A stretch of 5,691 bases of DNA, from contig CP058705.1 of assembly GCA_013414705.1 (NCBI GenBank), forward strand, positions 3,225,264-3,230,954, written 5' to 3'. The DNA comes from Defluviicoccus sp. (lineage in GTDB: Bacteria > Pseudomonadota > Alphaproteobacteria > Rhodospirillales > Defluviicoccaceae). The position numbers and the translations under genes are program-made. Positions 1-5,691 of the stretch are shown here, piece by piece (positions within the stretch are counted from its first letter, which is position 1; the number at the start of each line of letters is the position of its first letter). The notes below the pieces were generated by a model that worked only from the letters and a program-made list of their open reading frames with translations, was not told the origin of the DNA and made no database searches.

Positions 1-582
1 GGGGAATCACTGGATTTCCGCGATGCCGGAAGTTCGCTTGCCTTCGCCTTTCTGCTGGGCATTGTCGTCGTCTTTCTGGTGTTGGCGGCGCAGTTCGAGA
101 GCTGGATTCACCCGCTGGTGATCATGCTGACGGTACCGCTCGCCATCGGCGGCGGCCTGCTCGGCCTCTATCTCACCCACTCGACGCTCAATCTTTACAG
201 CCAGATCGGCGTCATCATGCTGGTCGGCCTGGCGGCAAAGAACGCCATCCTGATCGTCGAGTTCGCAAACCAGCTGCGCGACGAGGGACGTCCCTTCGAC
301 GACGCCTTGTTCGACGCAAGCCTGATCCGCCTGCGCCCGATCCTGATGACCGGCGTGACCACGGCAGCCGGCGCGGTTCCATTGATCGTGTCCTCCGGAG
401 CCGGCGCCGAAACCCGCTTCGTCATCGGTGTGGTGGTGCTGACCGGCGTGCTGACGGCAACGGTGCTGACACTGTTCATCGTACCGGTCGCCTACAGTCT
501 GCTGGCACGGCGAACCGGTTCACCCGGCGACGTCCGCCGCCGCCTCATGCAGGAAAAGGCAGCCTCACAGCCGGCTGAGTAA
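1..582 (+). CDS. RND efflux pump inner-membrane permease (HAE1/AcrB-type), C-terminal part
   Basis: The frame is open from the first base, so the start lies outside the window; 193 residues and a TAA stop are visible. The segment matches the last five membrane helices of a proton-driven RND drug exporter, the inner-membrane part of a tripartite pump that works with a periplasmic adaptor and an outer-membrane channel. Family signatures are clear: LAAQFESW, then GLAAKNAILIVEFANQLRDEG, then RLRPILMTGVTTAAGAVPL. The proton-relay residues of AcrB (K940, R971, T978) appear to be kept as K80, R110 and T117 of this fragment, with the correct seven-residue spacing between the last two. Hydrophobic segments cover about residues 11-30, 36-57, 61-83, 113-133 and 138-165, followed by a short charged tail. 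The visible part looks intact. The substrate cannot be told from this end of the protein. No terminator is evident after the stop. Family assignment is secure; the pump subtype is not. Confidence 0.93.
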   Translation, partial: GESLDFRDAGSSLAFAFLLGIVVVFLVLAAQFESWIHPLVIMLTVPLAIGGGLLGLYLTHSTLNLYSQIGVIMLVGLAAKNAILIVEFANQLRDEGRPFDDALFDASLIRLRPILMTGVTTAAGAVPLIVSSGAGAETRFVIGVVVLTGVLTATVLTLFIVPVAYSLLARRTGSPGDVRRRLMQEKAASQPAE

Positions 583-864
583 TCATCCCGAATGGCAATG
601 TCCTTGCGGCTTGACCAACAGCTGATCGCTCATTTCGCGGACAGCACCAGCGAGCATGTTTTTGAGCGATGGAGGCGATGCAGCCAGCGTCGTACTTCGC
701 CACCGGGACGGAACAGAGGAGCGCACTCCACCGCCCCTCGCAATCTCGCTCATCAAGGGCTCCCGCTGCTGTGATCCGCGATGACCGCAGATTGGCACGA
801 CACGATGCCGTCAGGGGCCATCTCCCCATCATAACTTCATACTCTCAGAGCTTCCGCCGCCCTG
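583..864. other. Intergenic stretch between RND gene and insertion sequence, no recognisable gene
   Basis: These 282 bases have GC-rich composition similar to the flanks. Short open frames exist on both strands (for example 592-774 on + and 583-798 on -), but their translations are rich in Arg, Ser and Pro, resemble no family I know and lack convincing ribosome binding sites. I see no tRNA, no strong hairpin with a T-run, and no repeat array. It may be the downstream flank of the efflux operon or a remnant of older sequence interrupted by the insertion sequence. Confidence 0.5.
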
Positions 865-880
865 GGGTCTGAACCTGATT
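865..880 (+). repeat. Left terminal inverted repeat of the IS5-family element
   Basis: Sixteen bases starting GGGTCTGAAC pair imperfectly with the right end at 1695-1710. The outer GGGTC is identical in both ends. The inner bases diverge, which is common for this group. Confidence 0.7.
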
Positions 881-910
881 AACATATTGAAATATTGTTA
901 TGAACGTGAT

Positions 911-935
911 TCCAAGGCGGTATTTGAGCCTTGGA
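911..935 (+). promoter_or_regulatory. RNA hairpin covering the transposase ribosome binding site
   Basis: TCCAAGGC (911-918) and GCCTTGGA (928-935) are perfect 8-base inverted repeats separated by a 9-base loop. One further T-G pair (910/936) is possible. The downstream arm includes the first three bases of the Shine-Dalgarno sequence GGAGG (933-937), which sits five bases before the ATG at 943. In RNA the hairpin would hide the ribosome binding site. Such fold-back structures are known in other insertion sequences, where they limit transposase made from outside transcripts. The structure is seen directly; the regulatory role is inferred. Confidence 0.6.
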
Positions 936-942
936 GGTGGAT

Positions 943-1696
943 ATGGCGAACTTGTTCTGGCTGGACGACGACGCCTGGGCGGCGATCGAGCCGCATCTGC
1001 CGAAGAACCAGCCGGGAGCACGGCGGGTGGATGATCGTCGCATCATCAGCGGGATCATCCATGTTCTGAAGAGTGGGTGCCGCTGGCGGGATTGTCCGCC
1101 GGACTACGGTCCTCCGACAACGGTCTACAACCGTTTCAACCGCTGGTCCCGCCGGGATCACTGGCGCCGGATCCTCAAGGCGCTGGCCGCCGGCCAATGG
1201 ATCACCACCGCGGTGGCCATGGACGGCAGTTATGTGAAAGCGCACCGCTGCGCTCACGGCGGAAAAGGGGGCGAAGGCTCAGGCGATCGGCCTCTCCCGA
1301 GGCGGGCAGACGACGAAAATCCACGCCCTGAGCGATACACTCGGCCGCCCGGTGGTCCTCAAGGTCACCGCCGGCACTGTCTCCGACATCACGATGGCTG
1401 AAGACCTGCTGGCCGAGGTCGACACCTGTCGCCACATTCTGGCCGACAAGGGCTATGATTCCGACACCCTGCGGACGGTGATCCGCAACAAAGGGGCCAC
1501 ACCGGTCATTCCAGGGCGGAGATGCCGCAAACGCAAGATCAGCTTCGACAAACGCCGCTACAAGTTCCGCTGGATGGTCGAAGCCGTCTTCTGCCGCCTG
1601 AAGGACTTCCGGCGCGTCGCCACCCGATACGACAAACTCGCCAGAAACTACGCCTCATCTCTCGCCCTCGCCACCATCGTCGCTTACTGGACCTGA
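943..1696 (+). CDS. IS5-family transposase, split over two frames (orfA 943-1401, orfB to 1696)
   Basis: This is a DDE transposase that would catalyse cut-and-paste style movement of its own element. The start is the ATG at 943, five bases after GGAGG. The first frame gives an N-terminal DNA-binding part (FWLDDDAWAAIEPHLPKNQPG, then GCRWRDCPPDYGPPTTVYNR) and the first catalytic Asp in MDGSYVKAH (D94). Homology then moves to the next frame at the run AAAAGGGGG (1263-1271): a net +1 shift at GGG gives HGGKG followed by AKAQAIGLSRGGQTTKIHA. The second frame holds the second Asp in LADKGYD (D168) and the Glu in MVEAVFCRLKDFRR (E213), ending near residue 250, a normal size for the group. Without the shift, the first frame ends at 1401 with a meaningless tail. 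Two-frame transposases made by ribosomal frameshifting are described in part of this family, so the element may be active; a simple indel would look the same. An alternative is separate orfA and orfB proteins. Confidence 0.85.
1263..1271 (+). other. Candidate frameshift site AAAAGGGGG in the transposase
   Basis: Codons in the first frame read GGA AAA GGG GGC. A peptidyl-tRNA on GGG (1267-1269) can move forward one base and still pair with GGG (1268-1270), placing the ribosome in the orfB frame. A -1 slip would lead to the third frame, which does not carry the transposase motifs. The site fits either programmed +1 shifting or an indel in the G run. Confidence 0.45.
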
Positions 1697-1710
1697 TTGA
1701 GTCCGGACCC
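1695..1710 (-). repeat. Right terminal inverted repeat of the IS5-family element
   Basis: Read on the minus strand this begins GGGTCCGGAC, matching the left end in 8 of 10 outer positions. It overlaps the last two bases of the transposase stop codon (TGA at 1694-1696). Confidence 0.7.
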
Positions 1711-1790
1711 TGATGAGTAAGACGAGTTAACCGGTCGTCCATCTTTTTCGGCGAAGCTGATCGCATTCAGAACAAAGCGGTCGTGAACCG

Positions 1791-2171
1791 ATGATGATCG
1801 TCAGGAATTATGTCGCACCCAGCGACATCCATGGTGTCGGGGTCTTCGCGGGAAGACATTTCCCAAGGAACGCGCATCTACGAATTCGTGAACGGCATCG
1901 ACATCGTCATGACCCGCGAACAGACCTTTGCCTACGGCAACGAGTTTGCGCGTTTCATGAACATCTTCGCCTACGTCGATCCTGCCGACCGAACCATGGT
2001 GATTTCTGTCGATAACTCACGGTTCATGAATCATGCAGACCACCCGAATACCGCCTGGGATGAACAGTTTGGATGGGCAACTCGGAATATTCAAAAGGAG
2101 AAGAAATGACCTGTGATTACCATGCATTCTGGTATCAGCCCCCTTCGCTGATCCAGCCGCATAATATTTGA
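1791..2171 (+). pseudogene. Small SET-domain protein, inactivated by two compensating frameshifts
   Basis: SET proteins use S-adenosylmethionine to methylate lysines, usually in proteins; targets of small bacterial members are mostly unknown. Three pieces in frames 3, 1 and 3 together form one compact SET domain of about 126 residues. Piece one (ATG at 1791) reads MMIVRNYVAPSDIHGVGVFA, with the opening GxG motif. After a +1 break near 1851, piece two continues EDISQGTRIYEFVNGIDI and later SRFMNHADHPNTAW, the NHxxxPN cofactor-binding motif. After a -1 break near 2097, piece three gives GEEMTCDYHAFW, the closing catalytic-Tyr motif, and stops at 2169-2171. Read singly, frame 3 stops at 2015 and frame 1 at 2109, each losing essential motifs. 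The first break sits at GGG, the second at AAAAGG. The ribosome binding site is weak. GC is about 52%, below the flanking genes. Either a true pseudogene or two sequence errors. Confidence 0.75.
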
Positions 2172-2297
2172 AAAATCACTAGATACAAAATTTATATACG
2201 CTAAGCATACGATAAATACATTCTATATATTATAGAGAACATATTTACTCATAAATACTATGTATTTTTATAATAAACTGCGAAAGGCACAGCAAAA
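2161..2297 (+). promoter_or_regulatory. Extremely AT-rich leader upstream of the sensor kinase
   Basis: GC is 19% over 2161-2280, in a window that is otherwise mostly 55-65% GC. It follows the SET remnant and ends at the kinase start. It contains the hyphenated palindrome TCTATA-TAT-TATAGA (2222-2236) and a direct repeat ATAAATAC at 2212-2219 and 2251-2258, 39 bases apart. Such tracts are typical binding regions for silencers of foreign DNA, but no specific protein can be named from the sequence. In AT-rich DNA small repeats also arise by chance. Confidence 0.5.
2244..2274 (+). promoter_or_regulatory. Possible sigma-70-type promoter for the kinase operon
   Basis: A perfect TATAAT lies at 2269-2274. 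The best upstream partner is TTTACT (2244-2249), four of six matches to TTGACA but with a long 19-base spacer. Transcription would begin near 2281, leaving a very short leader before GTG 2298 with the GAAAGG ribosome binding site (2282-2287) almost at the 5' end. The surrounding base composition makes a chance match likely. Confidence 0.3.
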
Positions 2298-4182
2298 GTG
2301 AACATACGCGGCAAAATGTTGAGTGTCATTGCGTTTGCTCTCTTTGCAACTGCCCTAGCCAATGTTGTCGTATTAAAAATTCTTGTATTTCCAACATTTA
2401 TTGAACTTGAACAGGAGGCTGCGGCACGAAATATTCAACGTGTTATCGAGGCCATAAATTCAGAAATCGAAGACGTCGATAAAACGCTTTGGGATTACTC
2501 AAGTTGGGACGACAGTTACGAATACGCTAAAGGAAATAATAAATATTATACTGATGAAAATTTTTCAGTAGAAACGCTTCAGAATATGCGCCTAGATATC
2601 GTTGAAATTTACAATAAAATAAATGAAAATATTTTGTCTGTAATTTTCAATCGAACAGCAAACAATATCCAACATGTGGACTGGATGCTTGGGGATTTTG
2701 CGGAAACCCAGCGCCTGCTATCGCTTCCAAACGACAGCAGCAAGATCACCGGAGTGATCCTGACACCGCACGGCCCGGCTCTCGTCGCCTCGCGCCCAAT
2801 CGTCAAGACCAACGGCGAAGGACCCTCGGTCGGAACATTTCTGTTCGGCCGCTTTCTCAATGACAGCTTGATCACCATCCTCAAGGACAAGATCAAGGTC
2901 GATTTTGCGCTCACGCTGCTCGCCACGTTGACCGAAGCGGAAAACACCGCCTATCAGCGACTCCTCAAAACACGCCAGTCGCATTTCGTCGAAGAAGCGG
3001 ACAAGGATCAGCTCATCGCTTACGTGCTGATCCGCGACATTGATGGAAAGCCTGTACTTTTGGCGTCCGCGAAGATCAAGCGCGACATTTCGCAGATCGG
3101 CCAACGAGTGCTGGTGGCGTCCGTCGGCGGCTTCGCCCTGACCGCAATCGGGGTCATGGCGGTGCTGGCGGTCCTTCTGCAATGGGCGCTGGTCGGCCCG
3201 CTCGTCCGGCTGACCCAACAGGTAGTCGAGATCGGCACGGACGGCTCACTTAATCGTCGTGTCGCCCTGTCGCGTCGCGACGAGATCGGCATCCTCAGCC
3301 GCGAGTTCGATCGCATGCTGGCCAGCCTCGCCGAAGCACGCAACCGCCTGCTCGATCATTCCTACCAATCGGGTATCGCACACATGGCCTCCGGCGTTCT
3401 CCACAACCTGCGCAACCAGCTGATGCCGGCAATGACACGGGTGGAACGGCTGCAGGAGCGGATCACCGGACACGCTTCGCACCAACTTGATGCCGCGCTC
3501 AGCGAATTCGCCTCGGAGCAGATCACGCCGGACCGCAAGGCCAAGATCGCCACCTATCTCGCACTGTCGGCCCAAGACATGCGCGAACGGCAGGAGGGCA
3601 TCACCGCTGATCTGCGTGCCATCTCCCACGATCTCGTGCGCGTCGAAAGTGTCCTGGGCGACCTGGACCGTTTCAGCCGGATCAGCTCCAAGATCGACGC
3701 GATTTCACTCGCGGCCTGCGTGCAGGAAACAATCGCGACGGTACCATCGTTCCCGGACGTCGCGGTGGCCATTCGCATCGCCCCCGAACTCGACTCCCAG
3801 ACGCCGGTCATCTCCGAAAGCTTCATTCTCAGGCACGTGCTGCAGAACCTGTTCGTCAACGCGATCGAAGCGATCACCGCAACCGGCAAGACCTCGGGAA
3901 CGATCGACGTAACCGCACAGACACGGTCGGTCGACGGCGAGGCATTCATCGATCTGGCAATCCACGACGATGGCATCGGTATCGCCCCGGAGCATTTGTC
4001 GGAGATCTTCAAGCGCGGATTTTCCACCAAAAGGAGAGCCGCCGGGGGCTGGCCTGCATTGGTGCGCCAATAGCGTCGCGGCCATGTTCGGCAAGATTTA
4101 CGCCGAGAGCGCCGGTCCAAATCAAGGCGCAACACTTCATGTGCTCTTGAAGGTCGCCGACGCCGCGAAGCAGGCAGTGTAG
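2298..4182 (+). CDS. CHASE4-HAMP sensor histidine kinase, one +1 frame break near the 3' end
   Basis: This is an inner-membrane sensor kinase that would autophosphorylate on His and pass phosphate to the regulator encoded next. The start is GTG 2298, ten bases after GAAAGG; ATG 2316 is an alternative. Domains: TM1 about residues 8-29; periplasmic CHASE4 about 31-268 with its signature around WDYSSWDDSYEY (65-76); TM2 about 269-295; HAMP about 296-348 (PLVRLTQQV, DEIGILSREFDRM); phosphoacceptor H369 in GVLHNLRNQL; HATPase with N521 (NLFVNAIEAI), DDGIGI (557-562) and the F box IFKRGFSTK (570-578). The first frame then ends with a meaningless tail at 4073. Frame +1 from about 4033 supplies the missing G2 box and C-terminus (GAGLHWCANSVAAMFGKIY), ending at 4182. 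The break is at AAAAGGAGAG. Without it the ATP lid is lost and the enzyme is probably dead. The first ~400 bases are about 36% GC, the rest about 60% or more. I type it as CDS because a single indel separates it from an intact gene. Ligand unknown. Confidence 0.85.
4029..4038 (+). other. Frame-break site in the kinase gene
   Basis: The 0-frame codons are AAA AGG AGA. The two adjacent Arg codons AGG-AGA are rare in many proteobacteria and also form an SD-like AGGAG. Moving one base forward on AGG gives FSTK-R-EPP-GAGLHW, which keeps the usual four residues between the F-box Lys and the GxGLH motif. An extra base in this run would look identical. Confidence 0.5.
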
Positions 4183-4192
4183 GAGCCCTGCC

Positions 4193-5691
4193 ATGACCCT
4201 CGCAAACGAAACCACTCCCATCGGCCCGCGTATTCTCATCGCCGATGACGAACAGAGCATCCTCGATGAATACGCGTCCATCCTGGCTGGGCCGGTCCAG
4301 CGTGATGACCGGCGCAACAAACTGGCCGATCTTGAAGCGGAGTTGTTCGGCAGCACGCAAGAGCAGCCGGCGCAGCCCGAGTTCGCGCTCTGCCTTTGTC
4401 GCCAGGCGGACGAGGCCGTCCGTGCAGTCGAGCAGTCGATCCGCGACGGGCACCCGTTTGCCGTCGCCTTTCTCGACATCCGGATGCCCCCGGACCGGAC
4501 GGGGTCAACGCTGCCGAACGCATTCGGAAGCTGGACGCAGAGATCAACATCGTCTTCGTCACCGGATTTTCCGACATCAGCCCGGACCAGATCCGTGTGC
4601 GGGTTCCACCTCAAGACAAGCTTCTGTATTGCCAGAAGCCGCTGCACGCCAACGAACTGCGACAGCTTGCCTATGCCCTTTCGGCAAAGTGGACGGCGCA
4701 CCGCAGCCTGCAGACGACGAAGCAGCGACTGGAGCAGGTTGTGACGTCGACGCCGGTCATCATCTACAGCTCGGCACCGTCTCGCGAGTGCTCACCCGCG
4801 TTCGTGAGCGACAACGTCGCCCAGCATTTCGGTTGGGACGCAGCCGCCTTCCTCCAGGATCCGCGGTTCTGGATCGACAGGGTGCATCGCGATGACCTGC
4901 CGAAGGTCTACGCAGCGCTGAGACAGCTTCACGAGCAGGAGGAAATCGCCATCGATTATCGGTGGCGCCGGTCCTCCGGCGACTACCGCTGGGTCAGCGA
5001 CCGGATGCGGATCCTGCGAGATGCGTCCGGCAAGGCGACCGACGTCGTCGGCTGCTGGTTCGACGTCACCGATCGGCGCGAAGCAGAAGCCCGGATCCGC
5101 CAGCTCGCCTACTTCGATGCCGTGACGGGCTTGCCCAACCGCCTAATGATGGAAGAGTTGCTCCGCCACGGCCTGACGATGGCCGGACGGTATCGGCATC
5201 GCCTCGCAGTCCTGTTCCTCGATGTCGACAACTTCAAGCGGATCAACGACATGCTTGGCCACCACAGCGGCGACGCGCTGCTGCGCGAGGTGGCAAAACA
5301 ACTGCTCGGCTGCATCCGCAAGAGTGATCTGCTGCTTCGGCAAGGCGATGTCGAGGATCTGCAGGTGGAACAGCAGCACGAGTCGGTCTCCCGGCTCGGC
5401 GGTGACGAATTCGTCATCATCTTGTCGAAGATCAGTGAAGCTGCCGATGCCGCACGCGTTGCCGAACGGATTGCCGCCGCGCTGGAAAAGCCGATTGTCT
5501 TCGACGAAGAGGAGGCGAGCGTTACCGCCACCATTGGCATCAGCATCTTTCCCGACGACGGAACCAGTGCCGCGACGCTGCTCAAGCACGCAGACATGGC
5601 GATGTACGATGCAAAGCAGCAGGGACGGAACTGCTACCGCTTCTTCTCGGACACCATGCGTGTCCGAGCAACGCGCCGCTTCAGCATCGAA
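4193..5691 (+). CDS. Response regulator REC-PAS-GGDEF (c-di-GMP signalling), one -1 frame break, 3' end outside window
   Basis: A cytoplasmic phosphorylation-controlled regulator, probably a diguanylate cyclase making c-di-GMP from two GTP. ATG 4193 follows AGGAG (4181-4185) by seven bases and the kinase stop by ten, so the two form an operon. REC: acidic pocket D18-D19 (ILIADDE), phosphoacceptor D95 (FLDIRMPP), then a break at CCCCCGG (4487-4493). Staying in the first frame gives a nonsense tail ending at 4744. The -1 frame from 4492 resumes GPDGVNAAERIRKLD, T124 (FVTGFSD) and K149 (CQKPLHA), completing REC. PAS (PAS_3-like) spans about residues 184-295 (RVHRDDLPKVYAAL, DYRWVSDRM, GCWFDVTDRREAE). 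GGDEF runs from about 304 (YFDAVTGLPNR) with an intact RLGGDEF (403-407) and LFLDVDNFKRINDMLGHH. The frame is open at the window edge; RATRRFSIE resembles the linker to an EAL phosphodiesterase domain, so a bifunctional enzyme is possible. At least 500 residues after correction. Confidence 0.87.
5338..5391 (+). other. 18-residue insert between I-site-like RxxD and the GGDEF motif
   Basis: In standard GGDEF domains the inhibitory RxxD lies five residues before GGDEF. Here RKSD (R376-D379) is followed by LLLR, then an acidic, Gln-rich 18-residue stretch (QGDVEDLQVEQQHESVSR), then LGGDEF. The insert boundaries are both CGG Arg codons (5338-5340 and 5392-5394), followed by related bases (CGGCAAGGCGATG and CGGCTCGGCGGTG). 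Subfamilies with longer loops here exist, so it may be inherited rather than recent. Confidence 0.55.

Larger units (their letters stand above)
865..1710 (+). mobile_element. IS5-family insertion sequence (IS427-like group), about 846 bp
   Basis: The element consists of one transposase locus in two overlapping frames between imperfect terminal inverted repeats. The left end reads GGGTCTGAACCTGATT and the right end, on the opposite strand, GGGTCCGGACTCAATC: 10 of 16 positions match, and 8 of the outermost 10. Length, gene layout and transposase motifs fit the IS427 group of IS5. The only possible target duplication is the 2-bp TG (863-864 and 1711-1712), which is too short to prove the boundaries, so the exact ends could be off by a base or so. 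The right repeat overlaps the transposase stop codon, as expected for a compact IS. It lies between the efflux gene and the broken SET gene, with no sign that it splits either. Confidence 0.85.

Noticed and set aside
583..832. Short open frames on both strands between the efflux gene and the IS
   Set aside because: No family resemblance, no ribosome binding site and mutually overlapping; not supported as genes.
1689..1704. GGAC...GTCC inverted repeat at the transposase end
   Set aside because: Four-base arms within the IS terminal region; no independent function supported.
863..1712. TG flanks on both sides of the IS as a target-site duplication
   Set aside because: Two bases match by chance too easily; kept only as a remark on the element boundaries.
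1721..1748. GACGA...TCGTC inverted repeat followed by CATCTTTTTC, as a terminator
   Set aside because: Only a 5-bp stem with a 9-base loop and a broken T-run; too weak to call.
3554..4453. Long minus-strand open frame (299 codons) opposite the kinase and regulator genes
   Set aside because: It spans the boundary of two clearly coding + strand genes, is rich in Arg, Ser and Ala as expected of antisense frames in GC-rich DNA, and shows no known motif.
4245..4895. Open frame of 216 codons on + in the third frame over the regulator
   Set aside because: Translation is low-complexity Arg/Ser-rich, while the REC and PAS motifs lie in the other two frames.
5109..5597. Minus-strand open frames opposite the GGDEF domain
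   Set aside because: Shadows of the strongly conserved GGDEF coding sequence; no recognisable protein family.
1..5691. CRISPR arrays, tRNA or rRNA genes, toxin-antitoxin pairs, phage-defence genes
   Set aside because: Looked for on both strands; no regular spacer-repeat pattern, cloverleaf, rRNA-like sequence or defence motif was seen.

Overview
This window looks like an accessory region of a moderately to highly GC-rich proteobacterium. The IS427-type element, the codon use and the protein styles suggest an alphaproteobacterium (Rhizobiales/Rhodospirillales-like), but that is inference and no genus can be named. All genes lie on the + strand.

Layout. Bases 1-582 hold the last 193 residues of an RND (HAE1/AcrB-type) efflux permease. 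Bases 583-864 contain no gene I recognise. Bases 865-1710 are an 846-bp IS5-family insertion sequence with imperfect terminal inverted repeats. Its transposase is split over two frames, and an 8-bp hairpin overlaps its ribosome binding site. Bases 1791-2171 hold the remains of a small SET-domain protein, broken by two frameshifts that cancel out. Bases 2161-2297 are extremely AT-rich (19% GC over 2161-2280) and may carry the promoter of the next operon.

Bases 2298-4182 encode a membrane sensor histidine kinase (TM, CHASE4, TM, HAMP, LHN-type phosphoacceptor, HATPase) with one +1 frame break just before its last ATP-binding motif. Ten bases later, 4193 to the window end encodes its likely partner, a response regulator with REC, PAS and GGDEF domains and perhaps an EAL domain beyond the edge. 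It has one -1 frame break just after the phosphorylated aspartate. Read through these breaks, the pair forms a two-component system in which a periplasmic signal would control cyclic-di-GMP turnover.

Main points of interest are: (i) the kinase gene is a composition mosaic, about 36% GC up to roughly 2700 and about 58-68% GC immediately after, with the junction inside the sensor domain; (ii) five frame breaks occur in four consecutive genes, all at or beside short homopolymers, so the region is decaying, contains sequence errors, or (less likely) uses recoding; (iii) a fold-back hairpin covers the transposase ribosome binding site; (iv) an 18-residue insert separates the usual product-inhibition site from the GGDEF motif. 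I see no clear evidence of a wholly new system. The mosaic sensor and the clustered frame breaks are the strongest leads.
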